In this document: one piece after another, positions 39,510 through 48,359 of the stretch
Position numbering within the stretch: the first letter of the stretch is position 1
Layout of the letters: each line of letters begins with the position of its first letter
NCBI GenBank assembly: GCA_017405645.1
Contig: JAFQZZ010000021.1
Span: 1-56,437 of the forward strand
Reading direction: 5' to 3'
DNA: 56,437 nt
DNA from: Bacillota bacterium
GTDB taxonomy: Bacteria; Bacillota; Clostridia; Peptostreptococcales; Anaerovoracaceae
The notes under the pieces: model-generated
Seen by the model: the letters and a program-made list of their open reading frames with translations, nothing else
Told to the model about the DNA's origin: nothing
Databases searched by the model: none
Position numbers and translations under genes: made by a program

Positions 39510-40388
39510 ATGGCAATTTTCAAAGGCTCCGGAGTTGCAATCATAACTCCCCACAAGAACGGAAAAGTGGACTATGAGTCCATGGGTAATCTGGTCGAGT
39601 GGCATATCGCCGAAGGGACCGACGCCATCATCGTGTGCGGGACCACGGGAGAAGCCTCGACTTTAACCACAGAGGAACAGGTCGAAACGATCAAGTTCGT
39701 GGCTGATAAGGTTGCCAAACGGATCCCGGTGATCGCCGGGACCGGATCCAACAACACCGCCCACGCCATCGAACTGTCCGTGGAAGCGGAGAAAGCAGGC
39801 GTTGACGGTCTGCTGAGCGTGACTCCATACTACAATAAAGCCACTGCGAAGGGACTGCAGCGGCACTATTACGCCATCGCCGACAGCGTAAACATTCCCA
39901 TCATCCTGTATTCCGTTCCTTCCCGGACCGGGCTGAATATCACCCCGGCCATGGCGGCGGATCTGAAAAAGCACCCGAACATTCAGGCGATCAAGGAAGC
40001 CAGCGGCAACATTTCCCAGATCGTGGAGATGGCGAAGCTCGTGGATGACGATTTCGATATGTACAGCGGCAACGACGACCACGTGGTGCCCGTCCTTTCC
40101 GTCGGCGGCAGCGGCGTTATTTCCACAGTGGCGAACATCGACCCGAAGAACACCCACCTCATGGTGAAGAAGTTCTTCGACGGCGACCTGAAGGGCGCCC
40201 TGGAGATCCAGCTGGCCCAAAAGCACCTCATCGACGCGGTCTTCAGCGAAGTGAACCCAATCCCCATCAAGGCGGCGGTCAACCTGCTGGGCAAGTGCGA
40301 ACTGGAATACCGGCTGCCCCTGTGCGAACCGGAAGACGCCACCATTGAAAGACTGAAGAAGGAAATGCGGGAATACGGCATTTTATAG
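39510..40388 (+). CDS. dapA: 4-hydroxy-tetrahydrodipicolinate synthase
   Basis: 292 residues, a TIM barrel. Schiff-base lysine in IQAIKEASGN (about 161), the GTTGEASTLT pyruvate-binding loop and the tyrosine in LYSVPSRTG mark DapA. Condenses pyruvate with aspartate semialdehyde. GGAGG lies before the ATG; 29 bases after asd and 8 before dapB. Confidence 0.96.
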   Translation: MAIFKGSGVAIITPHKNGKVDYESMGNLVEWHIAEGTDAIIVCGTTGEASTLTTEEQVETIKFVADKVAKRIPVIAGTGSNNTAHAIELSVEAEKAGVDGLLSVTPYYNKATAKGLQRHYYAIADSVNIPIILYSVPSRTGLNITPAMAADLKKHPNIQAIKEASGNISQIVEMAKLVDDDFDMYSGNDDHVVPVLSVGGSGVISTVANIDPKNTHLMVKKFFDGDLKGALEIQLAQKHLIDAVFSEVNPIPIKAAVNLLGKCELEYRLPLCEPEDATIERLKKEMREYGIL

Positions 40389-40396
40389 GTGAAACA

Positions 40397-41149
40397 ATGA
40401 TAAGGATTCTATTACATGGAAGCAGCGGCCGGATGGGCAGGATCATCCGGGAGATGGTGAAGGAAATGCCGGACACGGAAATCGCCGCCGGCGTGGACAG
40501 CGTCACCGACGAAACGGCTGACTTCCCTCAGTTTACCGATATCGCAGACTGTGATGTGCCGGCAGACGTGGCAGTGGACTTTTCCAACCACACGGCCATC
40601 CCCCCGCTGATCGATTTCTGTTTGGCTAAAAAACTGCCCGTTATCGTGGGCACCACGGCCATGACCCCGGAATGCCTGGCGCAAATAGAAGAGGCCTCGA
40701 AAGAGATCCCCATCTTCCGCTCCGCCAACATGTCCCTGGGCATCAACCTCCTGGCCAAGGCCATCAAGGCCATCACCCCGGCCTTGGAGGACAGCTTCAA
40801 CGTGGAGATCGTGGAAAAGCACCACAACCAGAAAAAGGACTCCCCCAGCGGCACAGCGATCCTGCTGGCGGATGCCGTGAACGACAGTTGCGAAACCAAA
40901 AAGGACTACATGTTCGGACGCCATGGCGTCACGGATGAGTGCAAGATCACCGACTTGGGGATCCACGCTATCCGTGGCGGCACCATTCCCGGCGAGCACA
41001 TCGTGATCTACGCCGGCACCGACGAGATCATCGAACTCAGGCACACCGCCCTCTCCCGGAAAATCTTCGCTTCCGGCGCCCTGAAGGCAGCGGCTTTTAT
41101 GGCAGGCAGGGAACCCGGCATGTATGACATGAACGATATGCTGAAATAA
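40397..41149 (+). CDS. dapB: 4-hydroxy-tetrahydrodipicolinate reductase
   Basis: 250 residues. N-terminal NAD(P)-binding GSSGRMGRIIREMV, catalytic segment VEKHHNQKKDSPSGTA (His-His and Lys) and the C-terminal IHAIRGGTIPGEH. Next step after DapA in diaminopimelate synthesis. A strong terminator follows, so the operon ends here. Confidence 0.96.
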   Translation: MIRILLHGSSGRMGRIIREMVKEMPDTEIAAGVDSVTDETADFPQFTDIADCDVPADVAVDFSNHTAIPPLIDFCLAKKLPVIVGTTAMTPECLAQIEEASKEIPIFRSANMSLGINLLAKAIKAITPALEDSFNVEIVEKHHNQKKDSPSGTAILLADAVNDSCETKKDYMFGRHGVTDECKITDLGIHAIRGGTIPGEHIVIYAGTDEIIELRHTALSRKIFASGALKAAAFMAGREPGMYDMNDMLK

Positions 41150-41186
41150 AAAAATGCCCCGGATAACTCCGGGGCATTCTTTTTTA
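41150..41186. terminator. Bidirectional terminator between dapB and the wHTH gene
   Basis: A perfect 11-bp stem (41153-41163 with 41168-41178), TAAC loop, T-run on the plus strand and A-run giving T on the minus strand. Confidence 0.88.
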
Positions 41187-41189
41187 TTC

Positions 41190-41372
41190 TTATTTCTCCG
41201 CCGGTTCCCATTTGCACCGAACCGGGGATACGATGGCGCCTTCCTTTTTCAGCGCCGCGAAAGCCTTGTCCACCACTTTCCGGTCCAGGCCGGTCAGTTC
41301 CGCGACCTTGCCCGCATTCAGGGGTTCTCCCGCTTTTTTCATCGCTTCCAGAATAATCGCTTTTTCATCCAT
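41190..41372 (-). CDS. Small winged-helix/HTH protein
   Basis: 60 residues forming one helix-turn-helix unit: ILEAMKKAGEPLNAGKVAELTGLDRKVVDKAFAALKKEG (shown in parts: PLNAGKVAELTGLDRK, VVDKAFAALKKEG), with a short wing IVSPVRCKWEP. It resembles stand-alone MarR/IclR-like wHTH modules. GGAGG lies 9 bases before ATG 41372. Last gene of a three-gene operon with a tautomerase and YbjQ; could regulate it, or bind nucleic acid for another purpose. Confidence 0.72.
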   Translation of the reverse strand: MDEKAIILEAMKKAGEPLNAGKVAELTGLDRKVVDKAFAALKKEGAIVSPVRCKWEPAEK

Positions 41373-41387
41373 GACAGTCTTCCTCCT

Positions 41388-41705
41388 CTATTCTTCTTCC
41401 TTGAATTTTACGGCTGTCCCGAAGGCCATGACTTCCGCCGCGCCCTGCATGATGGACGAGGTGGTGAACCGGGTGCTCACGATGGCGTCCGCACCCATGG
41501 CATTGGCTTCATCAATCATCCGCTGGGTGGCCAGATCCCGGGCGTTCCCCATCATTTCGTTATACTTCTTGATCTCGCCGCCCACCAGGGTCTTCAGCCC
41601 GGCGCCGATGTCCTTGATCATGTTCACGCTCTGGACCGTGCAGCCCCGTACCAGGCCCAGCACTTCATAGTCTCTTCCGATGTTTTCGCTTGTTACGATC
41701 AGCAT
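41388..41705 (-). CDS. YbjQ family (UPF0145) protein
   Basis: 105 residues, complete YbjQ/DUF74 pattern: VLGLVRGCTVQSVNM, GGEIKKYNEMMGNARDLATQRM and ANAMGADAIVSTRF. The family forms pentamers and is sometimes called heavy-metal-binding, but function is unproven. In operon with a tautomerase (13 bases upstream) and the small wHTH gene. Confidence 0.9.
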   Translation of the reverse strand: MLIVTSENIGRDYEVLGLVRGCTVQSVNMIKDIGAGLKTLVGGEIKKYNEMMGNARDLATQRMIDEANAMGADAIVSTRFTTSSIMQGAAEVMAFGTAVKFKEEE

Positions 41706-41718
41706 ATTCTTTTCCTCC

Positions 41719-41946
41719 TCAATACTGTTTCTTTCCGCCGCAGATCATCATCTTTTCCTTGTTGGGCTCGATGATCCCCTTCAGGACCTTCTCGTTCCAC
41801 TCCTCCGGCGGCATCTGTTCCATCTGAATGGTGATGGCTTCCTGGGGGCAGCCCCAGTATTCCAGGAAGACCTGATTGATCCGCTCCGTCACTTCCCGGA
41901 TGGTCGCTTCATCCTTTGGGTAGGATTTTACCGAAATATAGGGCAT
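41719..41946 (-). CDS. 4-oxalocrotonate tautomerase family protein
   Basis: 75 residues from ATG 41946, with AAGGAG 6 bases upstream; the longer frame reads back over the ung promoter and is spurious. The mature protein would start with the catalytic Pro (MPYISVKSYP) after Met removal. CPQEAITIQMEQMPPEEWN is typical of the fold. Tautomerase superfamily members act as general acid-base isomerases with diverse substrates; substrate unknown here. Confidence 0.82.
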   Translation of the reverse strand: MPYISVKSYPKDEATIREVTERINQVFLEYWGCPQEAITIQMEQMPPEEWNEKVLKGIIEPNKEKMMICGGKKQY

Positions 41947-42056
41947 TGCATTCTCCTTTCCCCACTTCACAATATCTCTTGCCTTCATCTTATCCCATCC
42001 GGTCAAAACTTTCAATATTCTTTTAATTCCTTGTTCGTTTTTTCCCTTCTTTGGTG

Positions 42057-42062
42057 TATAAT
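42057..42062 (+). promoter_or_regulatory. -10 element of the ung-sodA unit
   Basis: TATAAT preceded by TTTGGTG, with no clear -35. It lies 35 bases before the ung start codon. Confidence 0.5.
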
Positions 42063-42097
42063 AGTGATAATGATTTGCATATGAACGAGGAAGAGTT

Positions 42098-42766
42098 ATG
42101 GTCCACATCGGAAACGACTGGGATGAAGTCCTGAAGGGAGAGTTTGACAAGGAGTACTATCAGACGCTGCGCAGGTTCCTGATCAGCGAGTACAAGACCC
42201 GCAGGATCTACCCCTCCATGTACGACATTTTCAATGCCCTGAAATACACCCCTTACCGGGATGTCCGGGCCGTCATCATCGGCCAGGATCCCTACCACGG
42301 GCCGGGGCAGGCCCACGGGCTGTGCTTTTCCGTGAACAAAGGCATCGAAGTGCCGCCCTCCCTGGTGAATATCTATAAAGAGCTTCACGATGACATCGGT
42401 TTCCGGATCCCGGACCACGGGTGTCTGACGGACTGGGCGGAGCACGGGGTGCTGCTGCTGAACGCGGTGCTGACGGTGCGGGCCGGAACGGCCAATTCCC
42501 ACAAGGGAATGGGTTGGGAAACCTTCACCGATACGGTGATCCGCCACCTGAACAACCGGGAAGAGCCGCTGGTGTTCCTGCTGTGGGGCGCCAACGCCCG
42601 GGCGAAGCAGGCCCTGATCACCAACCCCCGCCACCTGGTGCTGACGGCCCCCCATCCAAGTCCCCTGTCTGCCCACAGAGGATTCTTCGGGTGCCGGCAT
42701 TTTTCAAAAACCAATGCATTCTTACGCAGCAACGGTCAGCCGGAAATCGACTGGACCATCAAATAG
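42098..42766 (+). CDS. ung: Uracil-DNA glycosylase (family 1)
   Basis: 222 residues. Water-activating motif GQDPYHGPGQAHGLCFSV (about 64-81) and the DNA-binding His in HPSPLSAHRGFFGCRHFS (about 185). Removes uracil from DNA. ATG 42098 has GAGGA upstream; an ATG at 42081 is out of frame. sodA follows after 14 bases. Confidence 0.96.
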   Translation: MVHIGNDWDEVLKGEFDKEYYQTLRRFLISEYKTRRIYPSMYDIFNALKYTPYRDVRAVIIGQDPYHGPGQAHGLCFSVNKGIEVPPSLVNIYKELHDDIGFRIPDHGCLTDWAEHGVLLLNAVLTVRAGTANSHKGMGWETFTDTVIRHLNNREEPLVFLLWGANARAKQALITNPRHLVLTAPHPSPLSAHRGFFGCRHFSKTNAFLRSNGQPEIDWTIK

Positions 42767-42780
42767 AGAAAGGAGCCCCT

Positions 42781-43443
42781 ATGAACAACAGTTTACTGAA
42801 GACCTATCCTTACGAACTCGCCCCCCTGGGCTATGAATTTGACGCGCTGGAACCCTATATCGATGCCCGGACAGTGGAAGTGCACCACACGAAGCATCAC
42901 CAGAACTACGTCAATAACCTGAACAGGATCATCGAGGAAAACCCCGAATACAAAAACTGGACCATCCAGAAGTTCTGCCAGGAAGAACGTTATATCCCCG
43001 GCGACATCCGGGATGAGCTTCTCCAGAACGCCGGCGGGGTCTACAACCACGAACTGTACTTCGCCAGCATGACGCCGGACGCGCCCGGCCAACCGGAAGG
43101 CGACCTGATGGATAACATGGCGGACTATTTCGGCTCCTATGAAGAAATGAAAGTGGAATTCAAGCGACTGGCTCTGTGGCTCTTCGGTTCCGGCTACGTG
43201 CATCTGGCGGCGACTCCCCAGTCCTGGCTCCAGATCATCACCCAGAAGAACCAGGAGATCGCCCACCAGAGCTTCACCCCCCTCGTCACCCTGGACGTGT
43301 GGGAACACGCTTATTACCTCAAGAACGAAAACCGCCGGGCGGACTACTTCGAAGCCTGGTGGAACACCATCAACTGGAAGCGGGCGGAAAAAATTTACGA
43401 AGAGATCTACGCCAAAAACAAGCCTTTTGAATTTGATTTCTAA
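42781..43443 (+). CDS. sodA: Superoxide dismutase, Fe/Mn type
   Basis: 220 residues from ATG 42781; the longer open frame overlaps ung. Metal ligands: His in VEVHHTKHHQNYVNNL, His in GGVYNHELYF, Asp and His in LDVWEHAYYL. Dismutes superoxide in the cytoplasm. Iron or manganese cannot be decided by eye. Some spacing differs from Bacillus SodA (insertion ENPEYKNWTIQKFCQEE). Presence in an otherwise anaerobic gene set suits oxygen-exposed or gut life. Shares a promoter region with ung. Confidence 0.93.
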   Translation: MNNSLLKTYPYELAPLGYEFDALEPYIDARTVEVHHTKHHQNYVNNLNRIIEENPEYKNWTIQKFCQEERYIPGDIRDELLQNAGGVYNHELYFASMTPDAPGQPEGDLMDNMADYFGSYEEMKVEFKRLALWLFGSGYVHLAATPQSWLQIITQKNQEIAHQSFTPLVTLDVWEHAYYLKNENRRADYFEAWWNTINWKRAEKIYEEIYAKNKPFEFDF

Positions 43444-43454
43444 ACGGAAAAAGA

Positions 43455-43489
43455 AAACCCTGCGGGAAAACTCCCGCAGGGTTTTTTTG
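43455..43489. terminator. Bidirectional terminator between sodA and glnA
   Basis: A 13-bp perfect stem (43455-43467 with 43472-43484), AAAC loop, long T-run on the plus strand and A-rich left flank for the minus strand. Confidence 0.9.
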
Positions 43490-43499
43490 TTTCTTTGGT

Positions 43500-44930
43500 T
43501 TACAGGTCGTAATACTTCAGGAATTCCATCGGCGTGGGGTATTTCTGGATGTCGTCGTTGTCCTTTCTCTTCATGGAGATGAACTTCTTGATCAGTTCTT
43601 CCGGGAATACGCCGCCGGCGGTCAGGTACTCGTGATCCTTTTCCAGTTCGTCCAGAGCTTCCGCCAGCGTTGCCGGCAGGCCTTCGATCTTCGCCTTTTC
43701 CTCGTCGGAGAGCTCGAAGAGGTTGAAGTCGTAGGGGCCCCATCCCGCTTCGTGGGGATCGATCTGGTTCTTGATGCCGTCCAGACCCGCCATTAAAATC
43801 GCGGAATAAGCGAAGTATGGATTGCAGGTGGCGTCCGGGTTTCTCAGTTCGAAACGCTTCACATCCGGGGCCTTGGCGTAAGCCGGGATCCGGACCACGG
43901 CGCTCCGGTTGGAGACTGCGTAACCGATGGTCACCGGCGCTTCAAAGCCCGGCACCAGTCTCCGGTAGGAGTTGGTGGACGGATTGGTGAGGGCGCACAG
44001 GGAACGGGCGTGCTTCAGCATCCCGCCGATGAACCACAGGGCCTCGTTACTGAGCTGCGCATAACCGCTCTCATCGTAGAAGACCGGCTGTCCTTCTTTT
44101 CTCAGCAGCATGTGCACGTGCATCCCGTTGCCGGCTTCCCCCATCAGGGGCTTGGGCATCAGCGTGGCGGTGCAGCCGTTTCTGGCCGCTTCATTCTTGA
44201 TCACGTACTTGGCGTACATGGTGTTGTCCGCGTGTTCCAGCATTCCTGCCAGTTCCACTTCGATCTCCATCTGTCCGGCGCCGCCCACTTCCGGGTGGTG
44301 GTACTTCACATCCACGCCGAAATGTTCCAGGGCCATGCACATCTGATGCCTCAGGTCGTTGTGCACATCCATAGGAAGTGCGGTATGGTAACCGGTGGCA
44401 TGGGCCAGCTGGTAACCGTTGTTGTTGAAATCGGAACCGGTGGCGAAATGAGACTGCCGGCTGAAGATCTGCACGCTCTGATTGTCCGGAGCTACATCGT
44501 ATCTCAGCTGGTCGAAAATATAGAATTCAAATTCGGGCCCGATGATCATCTCGTCCGCGATGCCCAGTTCCTTCATGTACTCCAGGGCGCGGATGGCCAC
44601 GTTTCTCGGGTAGTGGCTGAAGGGACGGTTGTTGGGCAGGTCGATGACCTGTACGTCGCCGATCATGGACAGGGTCGGAACGTCGGCGTAGGGGTCGATC
44701 ACCGCGGAATCCAGCACCGGGATGAAGACCATGTCACTCTTCTCCACCTTGGCGTAGCCGTAGTTGGAACCGTCGAAGCCGATCCCGGCCACCATGGTGG
44801 TTTCATTCAACCGTTCCGCCGGAATGCTCAGGTGTCTCCACCGGCCGTCCATGTCCGTCAGCTTGAAATCCACGAATTTGATATCGTTTTCCTTGATCAT
44901 TGCGCGAATATCGTCTAAAGTCTTTGCCAT
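43500..44930 (-). CDS. glnA: Type I glutamine synthetase
   Basis: 476 residues. GS signatures: FDGSNYGYAKVEKSDM, GPEFEFYIFD (metal Glu), GNGMHVHMLLRKEG (about 265) and the ATP loop NPSTNSYRRLVPGFEAP (about 320). The NRSAVVRIP segment binds glutamate. It makes glutamine from glutamate and ammonia. No adenylylation loop with the enterobacterial Tyr was recognised, so feedback control of the Gram-positive kind is likely. No glnR or other regulator gene next to it. GGAGG lies before ATG 44930. Confidence 0.95.
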   Translation of the reverse strand: MAKTLDDIRAMIKENDIKFVDFKLTDMDGRWRHLSIPAERLNETTMVAGIGFDGSNYGYAKVEKSDMVFIPVLDSAVIDPYADVPTLSMIGDVQVIDLPNNRPFSHYPRNVAIRALEYMKELGIADEMIIGPEFEFYIFDQLRYDVAPDNQSVQIFSRQSHFATGSDFNNNGYQLAHATGYHTALPMDVHNDLRHQMCMALEHFGVDVKYHHPEVGGAGQMEIEVELAGMLEHADNTMYAKYVIKNEAARNGCTATLMPKPLMGEAGNGMHVHMLLRKEGQPVFYDESGYAQLSNEALWFIGGMLKHARSLCALTNPSTNSYRRLVPGFEAPVTIGYAVSNRSAVVRIPAYAKAPDVKRFELRNPDATCNPYFAYSAILMAGLDGIKNQIDPHEAGWGPYDFNLFELSDEEKAKIEGLPATLAEALDELEKDHEYLTAGGVFPEELIKKFISMKRKDNDDIQKYPTPMEFLKYYDL

Positions 44931-44961
44931 GTTCTATACCTCCAAAATTTTTTCCGTAAAA

Positions 44962-44990
44962 ATTTTACCTCTTTTCATGGCTGAAAACAA
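44962..44990 (-). promoter_or_regulatory. glnA promoter
   Basis: TTGTTT (44985-44990), 17-base spacer, TAAAAT (44962-44967) on the minus strand. Confidence 0.55.
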
Positions 44991-45020
44991 TGAAAATACT
45001 GGAATTTTCAAGAATTTTTT

Positions 45021-45053
45021 TGAAAAAAAAGAAAGCCGGCATCAAACCGGCTT
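45021..45053 (-). terminator. Intrinsic terminator of the deo operon
   Basis: A 7-bp stem AAGCCGG/CCGGCTT (45033-45039 with 45047-45053) followed by CTTTTTTTT on the minus strand. Confidence 0.85.
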
Positions 45054-45061
45054 CGATCTTT

Positions 45062-45088
45062 CCGGGCCGATGCGGGCATCGGCACCTA
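45062..45088. repeat. REP-like palindromic repeat, copy 1, containing the deoA stop codon
   Basis: Arms GCCGATG/CATCGGC (45066-45072 with 45077-45083), loop CGGG, ending CACCTA, where CTA (45086-45088) is the TAG stop of deoA. Nearly identical to 47595-47620. Confidence 0.8.
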
Positions 45089-46390
45089 CTCAATAATATC
45101 AAAGATCAGCGGGCGTTTTTCCGGAGGCTGCTCCGAAAACCCGTAGGCGCTCTCCAGCACCTGCAGCGCCGCCCTTGCTTTCTCCCCGTCATTGGCGTAC
45201 AGGGTCGCCAGCAGATCGCCGGGCTTCACCGCATCCCCGACTTTTTTGTTCAGAATGATCCCCGCCGCCAGGTCCACCGGGTCCTCTTTTTTCGCCCGGC
45301 CGGCGCCGGAAAGCTGGGACGCCTTCCCCACCGTTTCCGCATCCAGCGCAGACACGTATCCGCTGCCGGAGGCCCTCAGTTCCAGCACGCAGGAGGCCTG
45401 CGGGAACAGGGACGGATCCTCCGTGATGTCCGGGTTCCCTCCCTGGGCCTGTACGAAGGCACGGAACTGCTTCAGCCCGCTGCCGTCCCGGATGCACCGG
45501 TCCGCCATTTTCACACCCTCCTCGTGGGAAGCAGCTTTGCCGCCGATGTAGATCATGTATCCCGCCAGCTGCCGGGACAGTTCCGTGATGTCTTCCGGCC
45601 CCTTTCCTTTCAGGGTATCGATGGCTTCCATGACCTCGATGGAATTCCCCACGCCTTTGCCCAGGGGCTGTTCCATATCCGTGATGAAAGCGGCCATCTT
45701 CTTCCCGGACCGCTTCCCGATATCCACCATCCACTCCGCCAGCTGCCGGGCGGATTCCTGTGTCTTCATAAAAGCACCCCGGCCGGTCTTGACGTCCAGC
45801 ACGATGGCATCGCTGCCGGAAGCCAGTTTCTTGCTCATGATGGAGGAAGTGATCAGCCCGATGTTCTCCACTGTGGCCGTCACATCCCGCAGGGCATAGA
45901 GTTTCTTGTCCGCCGCGGCGATGTGGGCACTTTGACCGATAACACTCATTCCAACGGTCCGGACGATACCTTCGAATTCCGTCTGTTCCAGGGCGGTCCG
46001 GAATCCCGGGATGGCTTCCATCTTGTCCACCGTGCCGCCGGTGAATCCCAGTCCCCGTCCGCTCATCTTCGCCACAGGCACGCCGCAGGCGGCGCACAGG
46101 GGCGCCACGATCAGGGTGGTCTTGTCCCCCACACCGCCGGTGCTGTGCTTATCCACTTTGATGCCGGGGATGGCGGTGAGGTCCGCCACGTCGCCGGAGC
46201 GTTTCATGGCGTCGGTCAGCCAGAAGGTCTCTTCCCGGTCCAGGCCCTGAAAGTATACGGCCATCAGCAGGGCCGAGACCTGGTAGTCGGGGATGTCTCC
46301 CGCCGTGTAGCCGGAGATGAAGAATTCGATTTCGTCCCGGGAGAGTTTTTCTCCGTTCCGTTTCTTTTCGATAATATCCTTGAATTGCAT
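45086..46390 (-). CDS. deoA: Pyrimidine-nucleoside/thymidine phosphorylase
   Basis: 434 residues from ATG 46390 (AGGTGA upstream; an earlier GTG is less likely). Signature KMSGRGLGFTGGTVDKMEAIPGF (in parts: KMSGRGLGFTGG, TVDKMEAIPGF) and KVDKHSTGGVGDKTTL for phosphate. Cleaves thymidine and uridine-type nucleosides to base and (deoxy)ribose-1-phosphate, which deoB, 12 bases upstream, converts to the 5-phosphate. The stop codon lies in a palindromic repeat. Class as pdp or deoA is a matter of substrate range. Confidence 0.94.
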   Translation of the reverse strand: MQFKDIIEKKRNGEKLSRDEIEFFISGYTAGDIPDYQVSALLMAVYFQGLDREETFWLTDAMKRSGDVADLTAIPGIKVDKHSTGGVGDKTTLIVAPLCAACGVPVAKMSGRGLGFTGGTVDKMEAIPGFRTALEQTEFEGIVRTVGMSVIGQSAHIAAADKKLYALRDVTATVENIGLITSSIMSKKLASGSDAIVLDVKTGRGAFMKTQESARQLAEWMVDIGKRSGKKMAAFITDMEQPLGKGVGNSIEVMEAIDTLKGKGPEDITELSRQLAGYMIYIGGKAASHEEGVKMADRCIRDGSGLKQFRAFVQAQGGNPDITEDPSLFPQASCVLELRASGSGYVSALDAETVGKASQLSGAGRAKKEDPVDLAAGIILNKKVGDAVKPGDLLATLYANDGEKARAALQVLESAYGFSEQPPEKRPLIFDIIE

Positions 46391-46402
46391 TTTTCTCACC
46401 TT

Positions 46403-47578
46403 TTAAACGATCCGTCCCAGGAACGATTTCCCGGCGCCGGTGTATTTCACGCCCAGATAGTCGGCGATGGTGGCGCCGATGTCCGCGAAGCTGTCCAGCA
46501 CGCCCAGGTCCACGCCCTGCTTCAGCGACTTCCCGTAGACCATGACCGGAATGTATTCCCGGGTGTGGTCGAAGCCGATGTTGGTGGGGTCGTTGCCATG
46601 GTCGGCGCAGAGGACCAGGATGTCCTCGTCTTTCATGGTCTCCATGATCTCCGGCAGGTAACGGTCGAATTCCTCGATGGCCCGGGCGTAGCCCACCGGG
46701 TCCCGCCGGTGCCCGAACTTGGCGTCAAAGTCCACCAGGTTGGTGAAGATGAATCCCCCGAACTCTTCCTTCAGCAGGTCGATGGTCTTCAGGATCCCGT
46801 CCTCATTGCTCTGGGTGTGGACCGCATCCGTGACCCCCTGCTTGTTGAAGATGTCCTCGATCTTGCCCACGGCCCAGACGGTCTGGCCCGCGTCCTTCAC
46901 GTTGTCCAGCAGTGTGGGTGACGGCGGCGACACCGCAAAGTCCCGGCGGTTGGCCGTTCTCGTATAGTCCCCGTCCTTGCCGATGAAGGGCCGGGCGATG
47001 ACCCGTCCCACCTGCCACTCGCCCACCAGCAGACGCCGTGCGATCCGGCAGATCTCCCACAGTCTTTCCGGCGGAATGACTTCCTCGTGTGCAGTGATCT
47101 GGAACACGCTGTCGTTGGAGGTATAGACGATGGGTTTGCCGGTGGCGATGTGCTCCGGTCCCAGCACCTTGATGATCTCCGTGCCGGAGGCGGCGTAGTT
47201 GCCCAGCACCTCCGTCCCGATCTCTTCCTCGAATTTCTTTATAAACTCCCGGGGGAAGCCCTCATGGAAGGTTACGAAGGGCACCTCCGTGATGAGTCCC
47301 GCCAGTTCCCAGTGGCCGGTGATGGTATCCTTGCCGTTGGAGACTTCCCGGGCCTTGCCGTAATTGGCCAGGATGCATGAATCCTCCTCGCAGCCCACTG
47401 CCGGGTCCACTCCGTCGATGTTCCCCATTCCGAAATCCTTCAAGTGTTCGATATGGATGTCCGGCACCGTTTCCACGATGTGTCCCAGGGTATCCACGTC
47501 CACGTCGCCGAACTTTTCCGCGTCGGGCATCTGGCCGACGCCCAGGCTGTCCAGCACGATCAGTGTTGCTCGTTTCAT
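46403..47578 (-). CDS. deoB: Phosphopentomutase
   Basis: 391 residues from ATG 47578 (AAAGGAG upstream). Alkaline-phosphatase-like metalloenzyme: VLDSLGVGQMPDAE at the start (metal Asp), the catalytic Thr in GKDTITGHWE (about 85-87), and metal ligands in DFDAKFGHRRD and CADHGNDPT (about 330). Interconverts ribose-1- and ribose-5-phosphate in nucleoside salvage with DeoA. Confidence 0.96.
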   Translation of the reverse strand: MKRATLIVLDSLGVGQMPDAEKFGDVDVDTLGHIVETVPDIHIEHLKDFGMGNIDGVDPAVGCEEDSCILANYGKAREVSNGKDTITGHWELAGLITEVPFVTFHEGFPREFIKKFEEEIGTEVLGNYAASGTEIIKVLGPEHIATGKPIVYTSNDSVFQITAHEEVIPPERLWEICRIARRLLVGEWQVGRVIARPFIGKDGDYTRTANRRDFAVSPPSPTLLDNVKDAGQTVWAVGKIEDIFNKQGVTDAVHTQSNEDGILKTIDLLKEEFGGFIFTNLVDFDAKFGHRRDPVGYARAIEEFDRYLPEIMETMKDEDILVLCADHGNDPTNIGFDHTREYIPVMVYGKSLKQGVDLGVLDSFADIGATIADYLGVKYTGAGKSFLGRIV

Positions 47579-47594
47579 TTTCTCTTCTCCTTTA

Positions 47595-47620
47595 CGGGCC
47601 GATGTGGGCATCGGCCCCTA
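47595..47620. repeat. REP-like palindromic repeat, copy 2, containing a stop codon
   Basis: Arms GGGCCGATG/CATCGGCCC (47596-47604 with 47609-47617), loop TGGG, then CTA (47618-47620), the TAG stop of the metallophosphoesterase gene. The other side runs into the deoB ribosome site. Confidence 0.8.
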
Positions 47621-48304
47621 CAATAACCTCAGCGGCCTGCACTCCAGTTTGTCGCAGGCGACCAGGGAGAAATTTGTACACCCGAACTGCAGGTCCGGCG
47701 CCGTCTCCTCCGTTTCGCCGTGCAGGTGTCCGTAGACCGCCTGTCGCACTTCATATTCATTGAAGATCTCCACAAAGGCGGACATCTCCTTCTTGTCGTT
47801 GGTGGGGGGATAATGCAATACGCCGATGATCTTCTCATACCCGGCATTCCGGGCCGCCTCCAGGGAAGCCCTGAGCCTAAGCTGTTCCCGGGCATAGATC
47901 TTCTCGTCATGGGCCTTGAAGTCGCTGCTCCCCGGGCACAGCCATCCCCGGCTGCCGCAGATCGCGTATTCCCCGTAAGGGTAAAAACTGTTCTGCACGA
48001 AAAACATATCCTCGAAAAGGGTGTTCAGCTTCGTGATGGAACTCCACCAGGGATCGTGATTGCCCTTGAACATCACCTTGAATCCGGGCAGTTCGTGAAG
48101 CCATTGCAGGTCCGCCATGGCCTCCTCCAGCTTCAGCCCCCAGGAAATATCCCCGGCAATGATCACGGTGTCTTCCTTCCGGACCATTTCCCGCCAGTTT
48201 TTCTCCAGTCTTGTTGTATGGTTTTCCCAGGCGGGACCGTAAATGTCCATGGGCTTGTCCGCCGTGAAGGACAGATGCAGGTCCGCGATCCCATACAATG
48301 CCAT
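47618..48304 (-). CDS. Calcineurin-like metallophosphoesterase
   Basis: 228 residues with the full metal motif set: YGIADLHLS, IAGDISWG, FKGNHDPWWSS, GVLHYPP and YGHLHGE. Hydrolyses phosphoesters with two metals; the substrate is not predictable. Placed between the nitroreductase and deoB, so possibly a nucleotide-related phosphatase. Its stop codon is part of a palindromic repeat. A 55-base gap (48305-48359) to the nitroreductase holds its ribosome site and nothing else clear. Confidence 0.87.
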   Translation of the reverse strand: MALYGIADLHLSFTADKPMDIYGPAWENHTTRLEKNWREMVRKEDTVIIAGDISWGLKLEEAMADLQWLHELPGFKVMFKGNHDPWWSSITKLNTLFEDMFFVQNSFYPYGEYAICGSRGWLCPGSSDFKAHDEKIYAREQLRLRASLEAARNAGYEKIIGVLHYPPTNDKKEMSAFVEIFNEYEVRQAVYGHLHGETEETAPDLQFGCTNFSLVACDKLECRPLRLL

Positions 48305-48359
48305 ATGGTTTCCTCCTAAAAGCAGACCGACCCTGCAAAGAGAGCCGGCTGCGCAATTT

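Noticed and set aside
44990..46921. A 643-codon plus-strand frame opposite deoA and deoB
   Set aside because: Shadow of two well-conserved enzymes; composition is that of antisense reading and it crosses a terminator and a repeat.
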